19,112 nucleotides of DNA from Diplocarpon mali (Eukaryota > Ascomycota > Leotiomycetes > Helotiales > Drepanopezizaceae), in assembly GCA_024741835.1 (NCBI GenBank), contig JAENRP010000551.1, forward strand, positions 1 to 19,112, given 5' to 3'. Positions within the stretch are counted from its first letter, which is position 1, and the number at the start of each line of letters is the position of its first letter. The notes under the pieces are model-generated. The model made no database searches. It was not told the DNA's origin and saw nothing but the letters and a program-made list of their open reading frames with translations. The position numbers were made by a program, and so were the translations under genes. Shown in pieces: positions 1 to 7,614 of the stretch.

Positions 1-130
1 GGCGGCCAGGGCACGGCTCCAGGGTACGATAGCCTGGAGGGGGGCGCTGGAGGACGGGTAAAGGAGGTCGCAGGGCATAGTTCTAGGGTATGATGGCCTA
101 GGGGTGGCCTAGAAGGGGCTAGGAGGGATA
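1..130. repeat. Imperfect tandem duplication, unit about 64 bp, GC-rich
   Basis: A block reading agggtacgatagcctggagg at 21-40 recurs as agggtatgatggcctagggg at 85-104, a spacing of 64 bp, with similar G-rich sequence around both. The segment is much more GC-rich than what follows. On the minus strand it reads as the Pro/Ser-rich tail of the gag-like remnant described next. No function is assigned. It is cut by the window edge, so more copies could lie to the left. Confidence 0.5.
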
Positions 131-700
131 GAGCGGGCTGACGTAAGCACGTCGCAGACTTCGCCTTAGGCCCTATAAGCGGCAAGGGGCGAGACTTATA
201 TAGTACGCTAGATATCACCTAAAATATCTTCTTAGCTATTATAAATACCTTAGATTTGGCTAGCGTCCCTTTAGCCCCTTTTAAGCCTTTATATTTAGCG
301 TATAGGCTTAGAATAATATCTATATTAGCAAATAAAGCAGGTCTCTATAGTAGTAGATAGCTTAAGAAAAAGGGTTTATAGAAGAATAGAGTAAATTTCT
401 ATTAATATTTAATATAGTCCTTTATTTATCCTAGGTAGACCTTGCAAAGCGCTATAGCACTTATAGTAAATATAGGTATTACGGACCTCAAGACTCCCTT
501 CTTATCTGATATATTCGTCCTACCTTATACTTTAAAGAACTATTTTTACTTTTCATTTCATAGCGCTTGAGTATTAGTCAGGCCCTTATTAAGTTTAGAA
601 GTATTAAGGTGGAGAAAATTTAAAGAGGCTTTTACCTTAATCTCTATATAAGGAGAAAGAAAGATCTCTAAATGATACTTCTTTTTATAGATATATTTAA
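1..700 (-). pseudogene. Possible gag remnant of another retroelement (zinc-knuckle-like)
   Basis: One minus-strand frame from about 700 down to 1 reads as low-hydrophobicity, gag-like sequence. A Cys-x2-Cys pair (CFIC) lies near 330, followed by a basic stretch, then D/E-rich and Pro/Ser-rich sequence. The frame has many stops, nearly all TAA or TAG that could come from CAA/CAG by RIP. A competing minus-strand frame has fewer stops but no recognisable motif, so the choice of frame is not secure. The second half of the knuckle (His and last Cys) is not clear. It might be the continuation of element D's gag beyond element A, or an unrelated element. I see no LTR, PBS or start codon to settle this. 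Confidence 0.28.
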
Positions 701-839
701 GATAAATCTGATTTAAAGGGAAATATTTAATTTAATTATATAACGTCCTTTGATTTATATAAAATAAAGGATAAACGCCTATCGCTACCTAAGGGGAAAT
801 AGTATGCTATTTTAATAGGAACCTTTATATATTATAGTT

Positions 840-3400
840 AGTTTATAATAAACTCCTTATTTTGACTATTTATTAAGCTTTGCCTTAATCTCTAATGCGT
901 TATCAGACCTAATAGCTATTAGCTTTAACTAATTCTAGCGTTCTTCTATCACTTTCTAAGTTTCTAGCTTTTCTATAAGCTTAGATTTAGTCTTAGCGCA
1001 AATGGTCTATATCTGCTAAGTGGAGTTATCTACTATTTAAGAGAACTAATTATTTCCTTTGATTAAGGTCGTAAATAGTCTAGTAGTATCAATAGATATT
1101 AGTACTAGTATTGAATCTTTCTATAGATTGAGCTTAATACGCGTCCGATTTCGAAGTTTTATTAGCTTGCAGATTTAGTACACTAGATGATCCTTCGGTA
1201 CTTGGATCTTCCGTTTTAAGGTTGAGACCTTATGCAAGCCCTTTAATTTCTTTGGCCTTAGATGCGCGAATCTTCTATACATTAGCTAATACCTTAATAG
1301 GCTTTCGGCTTCTAATAGCTTTAGTAGCCTATTATCAGTCGATACTTCATTATCAGCGGCTAAAAAGGAATAGTAATAGCAGTTTGAGGTTTTACCATTT
1401 TCTAGTTGCAAGCCTGGCTTAGGAGTCGTTTTTAGTAAAACCGCGAGATCCACTCGCGGTCCCGGCTTAAGAGTCGATTTCCTAGAAATGGCGAGATCTA
1501 CTCACAGTCCCGGCTTAGGAGTCGTTTCTAACGAATTTGCAAAGTTCACTCGCAGTCCTGGCTTAGGAGTCATTTCCGCGAATTTCACTTGCGATCCTAG
1601 CTTAAGAGTTGTTATTAGCGAATCTGCAGAATCTACTCACGGTCTTAGCCTAAGAGTTATTTCTACTAAATTCACTTATAATCCTAGCTTAAGAGTCATC
1701 TTTGAAGATATATTGCATTTTACCTATAGTCTTAGCTTAAGAGTCATTTTCGCGAATTTCACTCGTAATCCTAGCTTAAAAGTCCATCTATTCTCCCTAT
1801 CCTCGCTTAATTGTATTAGGGTAGAGAGTGCACTTTCCTTAAAGGAATCCACTTATAGGTCTGGCTTAGAAGTCAATTTCTATAATATTACCTTTAAGAT
1901 AATATAAAGTCTATCTTTGATTTTAGCCTTAAAGATCACTTTATAATTATTATTTATAAACTATATAAATTGATTATTGAAAACTCTTATATAATTTAAC
2001 TCTATATAGATCTTGCGGCTAAATAAAAGATTAATGCCTAGGCTAAGCATAAGGAGAACATTTTGCAAAAGGAAAGAAACGCTAGCAACATTTATCTCTA
2101 CTATACCTATTGAGTCTATATATAACCTTCTATAACCAACTTTAATAAAGCGCCTTTTTATTTTAATAAGCAGGCCTTTAAATAGGTAGGGTTTATTAGT
2201 CATATATATTATATAACTAGTATTATTATACTAATCGGATTCAAGGATCTTACAAAGATCGGCTTTTAAGATGTGGATATCTTTATTATAATTATCGTTT
2301 GAATTATTAGAAGTGGATTTAAGTTTAGATAACCTATTATTATTATTAGAAGTATCTACTAAAGTTTTAGCTAAATAGCCTTTTCCTTTGCCTTTCCTTA
2401 ATAGTTGCGGCCTTTGGTAAGATAAGGGCAGTTTGCTTCTTAACTTCTGCTTCGATTGCTTCTTAATATTAAAGCTAGCGACTATATTAATCAGTTGCCT
2501 TTTAACTTTACAATTAGTAATATTATAAGCACTTTTATAGAAGTAGCATCCCCGATAAGCTTAAGGGCTCGTCCTGCGCTCCTTCCTCTTCTTAGGCTTA
2601 TCGTTACCCTATAACGCGGCATTTGCCGATTCAGAGCGTCCTTTAAGGTCTTGCTCGATAGTTCAAAGGAGGTCGATCTTCTTATAGATCTTAAGGTTGG
2701 GTTAGATAAAAAGAGATTGTTTCGCAATAGCAAACTTAAGAGGGAGGCTATTAAGTAGGAAACTAAAAAGCTAAGTTTCTTTAAAAGTCATAGCTATCCT
2801 AGGATCTGCGGCTCTTACTCTCCTTTTTACTTTATATAGTATAAACTAAGCAGAGTCTATATTTATATCTATATCCTTGCTATCTTTGTCTTTTCTATAC
2901 TAAAATGAAGTGATCTGCTATAGCAGATGCTAAGTATTAAGGGCAGTTGTCTAAGAGTATTTTGCCTTTAAAGTATCCTATCTTATCTTTATATTATTAT
3001 AAACTCGAACGAAATCTCAGTCTTCGTCGCTTAAACCTCTATTGATCTTAAGCTTACATTTGGCTAAGGCTAGCTTATACTCCTTCTCCTTTTCCACATT
3101 TAAAATCTACCTTTAAGATTCTCGGTTATTATCTACTAAAGCTCTTAGGCTAAGCTTATTTAATATGCTTAGCAAATCCTTAGCAGTTGTATTAGCTATT
3201 AAAGTAGAAGTAAACAAATCGGTAAAGGGAGTATAAGGGGCTATTCTCGCATATTTAATAAGTATCTTTTAAATTGCTATTTCGATGCCTTTGCTTTTAA
3301 AGTAAAGCTTTAAATCGTCGAACTATCGTTGCTAATTCTTTCGAGAGAGTTAGAGGTCTCTAGGTCTAATGTTTCGATCGGAATCGGAAGCCATTGCCAT
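840..3400 (-). pseudogene. Element A gag-pol pseudogene (Copia; gag, PR, IN core)
   Basis: The likely start is ATG at 3400 (MAMASDSDRN). Gag runs to about 2250 and holds a knuckle-like C-x2-Y-x8-C at about 2507-2552, one Cys apparently changed to Tyr. The retropepsin begins at about 2230: the position expected for the catalytic Asp (2222-2224) reads Asn (AAT), followed by the typical Copia 'hMTN' context and a downstream LLF/SRK segment. An in-frame repeat array follows (1406-1890). GAG-pre-integrase shows a degraded H-H-C-C: YRRFAHL near 1265 and ICKLIKL near 1165. The integrase core has Asp in SIDTT (1088-1090) and Asp in RSDNALE (902-904); the Glu is lost at the truncation. Stops are almost all TAA/TAG at former Gln/Trp codons. 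The protein is dead; family assignment is firm. Confidence 0.85.
1406..1890 (-). repeat. In-frame tandem repeats (TPKPG[PL]RVD-type) in element A pol
   Basis: Ten copies of a core (plus-strand gctta-R-gagt, preceded by an actcgcggtccc-like block) start at 1417, 1465, 1513, 1561, 1600, 1648, 1687, 1735, 1774 and 1864. Spacings are 48, 48, 48, 39, 48, 39, 48, 39 and 90 bp, all multiples of three, so the array keeps the minus-strand pol frame and encodes units of 16 or 13 residues. The least damaged units, nearest the integrase, read STLKPGPRVDLA and TTPKPGLQLE. The array lies between protease and GAG-pre-integrase. It also creates an accidental long open frame on the plus strand, which I do not call a gene. 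Confidence 0.85.
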
Positions 3401-3785
3401 TTCGAATAGAATTGCGTTAAAAATCAAATAAATTAAATGGTTAATAGCACTCCTCCTATCGAAAAGTAGAAATGATTAAATAGCAGGTATTATAGAAGTA
3501 TTAAATAGGGAGGAAGTCCTCTTATTAAAAAGGGTTTTTTAGGCTATAACGCAGGAAATTATACCTCCTACGAAATATAGTAAAGTAAGGAATCACACCT
3601 CTTGCAGTACCAAAGGGTTATAAAGCAAGGAATCATACCTCTTATAATATAGGTTGGCTAAATAGGGAATTATACCTCTTATTCGCCGATTGCTCGCCTT
3701 TTACTATAAGTCTCGTTCAACTTCCTACTAATAGTTGCAGCGCAAGTGCTTTCTAAGGGAAGTTAATAATCTATTATCGGTCTAG
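3401..3785 (-). other. Element A untranslated leader with short repeats
   Basis: This stretch separates the PBS from the gag ATG. It contains four copies of aatYaYacctcYt (starting at 3557, 3591, 3631 and 3668, spaced 34-40 bp), i.e. AGAGGT-R-TGATT on the element's sense strand. No open frame is conserved. Repeats in a leader could reflect packaging or regulatory signals, but nothing in the sequence proves this. Confidence 0.6.
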
Positions 3786-3800
3786 CCGGGGCTTATAACC
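3786..3800 (-). other. Element A primer-binding site
   Basis: On the minus strand the bases directly after the LTR read ggttataagccccgg. With RIP allowed for, this resembles the GGTTATGAGCCC / GGTTATCAGAGC class of Copia primer-binding sites. Its position directly against the LTR end supports the call; the identity of the primer tRNA is not established. Confidence 0.65.
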
Positions 3801-3926
3801 TATTGAGCTTAAGTAAGTCGGCGCAATAGGTAATAGAAACTTCTAAAGGTCGATAGTCGATATATTAGTAAGAGTTAAAGAAGGAAGGTTACCCCTTTCT
3901 TCCTTATAGCTATATACGTATCAACA
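3801..3926 (-). repeat. Element A 5' LTR (126 bp)
   Basis: On the minus strand the segment begins TGTTGATACG and ends GCTCAATA. With one RIP change the ends are TGTTGA...TCAACA, a perfect 6-bp terminal inverted repeat, as expected of an LTR, and the PBS follows directly. The LTR is short for the group. No second copy is present in the window, so the boundaries rest on termini and PBS only. The gag of element D stops being readable exactly at the outer edge. Confidence 0.65.
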
Positions 3927-4689
3927 TCCTATTGATTAAGCAGTAGGGTCATATAATAATACATCGGAGTAATAGCTGTATCACCCATCTTAATAGATCT
4001 ATATATTATAGGATCAGGTTCTAAGCTTTACCTATCGTATACTTAAAGTAGGCAGTGATCTAGTCCTCTCCTAAAGTGAAGTTGCCTAAGTACTCTTAAA
4101 TAAATACCTTTATAGCCATCTTCCAAGCGTTATAGGTGATTTCGCCTTAGTGGTCGCTAAAATGGGTTTAAAGGTACTTGATCCGATAGGGGTCGACAGC
4201 TAAGACTAAAGGTCGGATGATCAGGAGGTAGTAGTCTAAAGGAGGCAGCAAGTCGGCGGTGAAGGACCGAGTGTTCCAAGGGCTAGCACTTAGGGAAGAA
4301 GGGGCGGCAGCATTATTTTAAAGAGCGGCGGCTATAGCAGCGCTAACGAGGTTCGCGATTTCGGCCTGCTGGGCAGCTAAGAAGAGAGGGGCTGATATAG
4401 TAAGGGTAGACGTCGTTAGGGAGAGTATATCTTCTTCCTTGACTTCAATCGATAGAAAGGGAGTATTTCGAGAATCCACTCGTAGGCCAGGCCTAGGAGT
4501 AGAATCTATACTAGGGGAGGTAACTTCTTAAGTAGGCTTAAGAGGGGGAATATCTCTAGGACCGGGGTTGGCAGTAAGGCCCGTAGAACTAGTGGCAGTA
4601 AGGCCCTATGAACTAGTGGCAGTAAGGCCTAGTAGTAGAGGTGCGGTTAACCTTTCACTTCTCTTAAGTGGCATAAGATTAGAGGTCAT
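3927..4689 (-). pseudogene. Element D gag pseudogene, N-terminal part
   Basis: The frame starts MTSNLMPLKR at 4689. It has an N-terminal low-complexity part with three LTATSS/TG-type 8-residue repeats and a Pro-rich stretch containing STPRPGLRVDS, the same motif as the repeat array in element A pol. A helical, Ala-rich segment (LAAQQAEIANLVSAAIAAAL) follows, then a region with AWKMAIKVF and EYLGNF spacing that looks like a capsid domain. In-frame stops are mainly TAA/TAG in place of CAA/CAG. The frame is lost at the LTR of A. Gag identity is inferred from position after LTR and PBS and from overall character, not from a diagnostic motif. Confidence 0.5.
4570..4630 (-). repeat. 24-bp tandem repeat coding 8 residues in D gag
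   Basis: ggcagtaaggcccgtagaac plus tagt at 4570-4593 is repeated at 4594-4617 with three changes, and a third partial copy begins at 4618. The 24-bp period preserves the minus-strand gag frame. Confidence 0.8.
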
Positions 4690-4955
4690 GAGTACTAACT
4701 CTCCTTATATTATCTGGTTTAGTCTAAAGGGACCTAATGCTAAATAGTAACCTATTCAGAAGGGGGAAGATTAGTATAGGCGGAGCTATATACATTCTTA
4801 AAGCCTTCTAGTAGAGTATATATTAAGGTATCATAGGTTCACAGATCTTAAAAGAGAAGGTTTTACTTTGGGATCACATCTCTTTACTAATCAGGAGTTG
4901 CAATAAGGTTGTATAAGAAGGGGTGCAGTGCAAATCCGGAGAAGTAGGGTCTAAA
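4690..4955 (-). other. Element D leader, no gene seen
   Basis: The stretch lies between the PBS and the gag ATG. No frame on either strand shows recognisable sequence; it is read as an untranslated leader from its position. Confidence 0.4.
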
Positions 4956-4971
4956 GCTTATCACTCTACCA
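4956..4971 (-). other. Element D candidate primer-binding site
   Basis: The minus strand reads TGGTAGAGTGATAAGC, which begins with the TGG expected as complement to a tRNA CCA end. It lies four bases inside the proposed LTR edge (4976). The tRNA is not identified. Confidence 0.45.
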
Positions 4972-4975
4972 AAGT

Positions 4976-5489
4976 TGACCTAGTCCTAAACGGTATAGTA
5001 TAACCTACTAAGGCTGACTAAGTCTCTACGTATATATATAGGTATAGGTCCTCCAGTTTTGTACTCAAGTATGAGAAGGAAGGAGTGAGGAGCTTCGAAG
5101 AGTATAAGGAAGAGTCGACGAGTATAGGTCGACAGGGAGTATAGAGAAGGTCGACGACTTGTTCGCAAGGAGGGGTCTTCGAGGAGTCGAATTGTATTCG
5201 AGGGTTTCGAAGGAAGGAGTAAGGAGCTTCGAAGAGTAAAAGGAGAGTTATCGATAAGTATGGGTCGATGAAAGCGAGGGGTATCGAGTGTTTGTAAAGG
5301 AGGGAGAGAGTCAAGAAGAGAAAAGTTATTATACTGCTCTAGGCAGCAGCTTACGCTAGCGAAGCGAGGATATAGTGAATAAATTTTTTTCTTTTCGAAT
5401 TGAAATTGAAGGTGAATTTCCGTTTGCAAAATGGAGTAGGTAAGGGGTCGAAAAAACGAGCTGATCTCGTATTCGAAGGTCGTTTTTCA
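4976..5489 (-). repeat. Candidate 5' LTR of element D
   Basis: On the plus strand the block begins tgacctag and ends gtttttca, giving TG...CA termini, and the PBS follows at the expected side. It holds CT-rich stretches on the sense strand and an internal direct repeat. No second LTR copy is in the window, so the outer edge at 5489 is a guess from the termini alone. Two overlapping open frames on the minus strand run through it, but they translate to repetitive Ser/Leu/Arg sequence and are not called as genes. Confidence 0.35.
5060..5310. repeat. Imperfect direct repeat, two copies about 133 bp apart
   Basis: gaaggaaggagtgaggagct at 5075 recurs as gaaggaaggagtaaggagct at 5209, both followed by tcgaagagta and preceded by a tgta-Y-tc block (5060 and 5193). 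Both copies then run into related gtcgaY/gagta sequence. This is an internal duplication in the proposed D LTR. Confidence 0.7.
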
Positions 5490-5499
5490 GCTTCCTCTG

Positions 5500-5750
5500 A
5501 AAACTAGATCAGTAAGTATAGGTTCTATACCGGTAATCGATATTCACGTGAATATGGTTAAGTACTTGTTATTAAAAAGAATCTATTATAATGTCTGTCT
5601 ATCTCTATATGACTGAGATAGTACCTTTATACTTATAAATGTCCTCCCTCCTATAGTCCCTCTTAGCTGTATATAAATATCCTTCCGAGGTCCTCCGGCT
5701 GAACAGTCGTCCGAAATACATACGAAACCCCTTATATCGCATATAGTACA
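5500..5750 (-). repeat. LTR-like fragment (possible solo LTR)
   Basis: On the minus strand the block starts TGTACTATAT at 5750. It contains a TATA-like atttatata near 5680 and a cagtcatatagagatag / attataatagattc region typical in style of fungal LTR U5 sequence, and it ends near gttttca around 5500. It carries more CA/TG dinucleotides than the coding remnants. No partner copy or target duplication is visible, so this is a pattern-based suggestion only. Confidence 0.3.
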
Positions 5751-6230
5751 GCTGTATAGGATGACCTTAGGAACGAGGGCAGCTTGCCTCTTGCATAGGA
5801 ATCTGCGTACTAATACCGGCAGTACTTTCTTTTAAAAAGACCTTTTCAACTCGCATAAGAAAGTACGCAGAATAGGTATATAACAAAGGCAGATTGGTAG
5901 CAAATAATCAAATGGCAATAAAGAATAAAATAGCAAAGACAAATAGCTTAATAGCAAAAGCAAGTGTAATAGATAATAAGGATAGTATATAGGAAGTAGA
6001 ATAGTAAAGATAAAGGCAAATAGCAAAGAGGGAAAGGAAAGGTGTTTAAGTGATGGAAGCAATCTTTATTTAAGCCTTATGGTAATGCGATTGTAGTTCG
6101 GTTGCGTTCTAGTAGGTTCGAGATTCTTTATTAAAGAGTCATCCGAAGTTGTAATCCACTATGGCTATAAATCATAATAATCTGTAGAAGGGAAAAGAGG
6201 GGCCTTTAAGAAGGCATATATATCGAGCTT
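5751..6230. other. Low-complexity DNA with an inverted repeat; no supported gene
   Basis: 5801-5870 holds inverted arms: ctgcgtac (5803-5810) pairs with gtacgcag (5863-5870), and agtactttctt (5821-5831) pairs with aagaaagtac (5858-5867). From about 5880 to 6050 the plus strand is A/G-rich and repetitive (aataaag, agcaaaga, aaatagc). The minus-strand open frame there is a Leu/Tyr/Ser-rich shadow of this bias. I see nothing else. Confidence 0.5.
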
Positions 6231-7375
6231 TCCTCCTCCCTTGATCTCTTAACTCTAACTCCTACTTCTTATAAGTAGGTCGATTCCCCCTCTTACTTTT
6301 GAGTTAATTAATCCTATAGTAGATCTTATCTTATATTATCCTATTAATAATATTGTTATTATTAGTAAATGCCCTAATAGTTGGCCGACCCCCTTTAATA
6401 TATATATCGCTAACTGGATAGTGCTCGAATGCAATCTAAAAGATTTGCCTAAGGCCTTTCGAGTACTATACGTATATTATACGCATATGATATTGAGAAA
6501 GGAGGCTAGTAAGAATAATACCAGCTATATATGCGCATTTAATACTCTCACTTCTAAGAAGTATAACTATTGCATTGCGCAGTAGGCTAAGTGCGTCCTA
6601 GTAGGTGCCTTCTAATATCCTCTTACTTTAATAACCTCTAATAGATATCCATTCTAAATACCTATCTAAGCTTAGGATAAGTATATTATTCTCTAGGATA
6701 CTCGGGTTAGCAGCGACGTTATTGCGATCTAGGAGGCGGCCTAAATCCTATCTAAAGAGACTTAGATACAAATCTTTATAGTCCTAAAGACTTAAGATGC
6801 CCTTTAGCTAGCTTAGCTAAATGAAGCTTATGCCCTCTACTATAGTATCGACCTTGCAAACACCTAGCAAGCTGTAAGTGCCCTTGAATCTATCTAATAT
6901 CGATAACTAACTATTCGCAGGATCTATTGCGTACTGTCTAAGGCGGTAATGCCGCCCTCGGGCGCCTTAAAACTCAAGGCGCCGAGGTACTCGGCTCCCT
7001 CTAACGTATAGAGGGGCTATCCGGCTCGGCTAGGGGCCGTTCTCGGGCTCCCTCTAATAATGTCCGCCGCCAAAAGGGCAAGGGCAGACAGGTCCCTTCT
7101 AAGGGCTCTCTAAAGGGCGAGGATCTGGATCTTAGTGATTTAAATGAACCGAATCTAAAGGAGATCGCGGCTGCTCTTACTTAAGTGCGAGCTTAAGAGG
7201 AGCGGGCCAACTTAGTCGCTATTTTAAGTAGTAAGGCTTTTAAGCCTTAAGGATTTAGGGATCTACGCCTTAGAAATCCTAATGCTTAGGATAGGTACTT
7301 ATTAGGGGTAGAATCGTTAGTAGATTATTATTTTTAATAATATGATAATCGCTACTTTACTATAACCTCCTTCTT
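6230..7375 (+). pseudogene. Degraded plus-strand ORF of unknown function with Cys cluster
   Basis: A plus-strand frame is open without stop from about 6269 to 6574 and continues, with TAA/TAG stops of RIP type, to about 6930. Near 6525-6600 it reads SYICAFNTL, then NYCIAQ, then AKCVLV: a Cys spacing resembling small Cys-cluster proteins found in fungal repeats (my recollection, not a search). At about 6935 the readable frame shifts by one. The new frame runs through a GC-rich part to about 7340, ending in a well-behaved, stop-poor stretch containing SDLNEPNLKEIAAAL, EERANLVAILSS and YLLGVESLVDYYF. This suggests a helical C-terminus. Whether the two halves are one gene with an indel or intron, or two genes, is open. 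It runs opposite to the pol of element B and lies just beyond its end. Function is unknown. Confidence 0.5.
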
Positions 7376-7614
7376 AAGTACTGCTTAAGTAATAAAAAAA
7401 ATGCAAGTACGCGCCGGTAAGTAAGAAAAGATAAAAAGAAGGTAGTAATAGTAAGTGTGGGAGTATAGTAAGAAAAGATAAAAAAGAAGGTAGTAATAGC
7501 AAGTGTAGGAATATATCTTATAGTAAAAAATAAAAAATAAATAAAAAAATTGCCAATAGCTTGCAATTAAAAAATATCGGATATCATTAATCTAAGACCT
7601 TTTCAAGTCTGGTT
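7376..7614. other. Region between pol end of B and the plus-strand ORF; candidate UTR/LTR sequence
   Basis: AT-rich, with no supported gene. It contains the 47-bp tandem repeat listed separately. On the minus strand a possible LTR start TGATATCCG lies at 7586, shortly after the pol end. There is no clear polypurine tract, and the matching 5' LTR would be outside the window, so the 3' boundary of B is undetermined. Confidence 0.4.
7421..7515. repeat. Tandem duplication, unit 47-48 bp
   Basis: gtaagaaaagataaaaagaa at 7421 recurs at 7468 (with one extra a), and each is followed by ggtagtaatag-Y-aagtgt-R-gga. The two copies differ by only a few bases, mostly transitions. The 68-residue minus-strand open frame here is a product of the repeat and is not called. 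Confidence 0.85.

Larger units (their letters stand above)
840..3926 (-). mobile_element. Element A: 5' part of a Ty1/Copia LTR retrotransposon, RIP-degraded and truncated
   Basis: Reading the minus strand from 3926 downward gives, in order, a short LTR, a PBS, a leader, gag, protease, a repeat-rich linker, GAG-pre-integrase and integrase core. Protease then integrase directly after gag is the Copia (Pseudoviridae) order. The integrase core breaks off near 840, soon after the second catalytic Asp. No RT, RNase H or 3' LTR follows, so the element is truncated at its 3' end. Its LTR interrupts the gag of element D, so A inserted later than D. Confidence 0.85.
3927..5489 (-). mobile_element. Element D: 5' end of an LTR retrotransposon (LTR, PBS, gag), interrupted by A
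   Basis: Reading the minus strand from 5489 downward there is an LTR-like block ending in CA, a TGG-type PBS, a leader of about 270 bp and a gag reading frame from an ATG at 4689. This frame is cut by the LTR of element A at 3926/3927. Whether D is Copia or Gypsy cannot be decided because no pol is attached. Base composition is less AT-rich and less stop-ridden than in A. Confidence 0.5.

Noticed and set aside
1406..1890. CRISPR-like array
   Set aside because: Spacings alternate between 48 and 39 bp, the intervening sequence is part of a protein frame, and the setting is a fungal retrotransposon.
1488..1907. 139-codon plus-strand open frame with SPGLGV repeats
   Set aside because: It is the antisense shadow of the in-frame repeat array of element A pol. 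The flanking protease and integrase are read on the minus strand in the frame whose least damaged units give TPKPG.
4986..5429. Two overlapping minus-strand open frames (147 and 98 codons)
   Set aside because: Both run through the internal direct repeat of the candidate LTR, give Ser/Leu/Arg-rich sequence with no motif, and are open in two frames at once.
5832..6062. 76-codon minus-strand open frame rich in Leu/Tyr/Ser
   Set aside because: It is the complement of A/G-rich low-complexity DNA. The apparent membrane character comes from composition.
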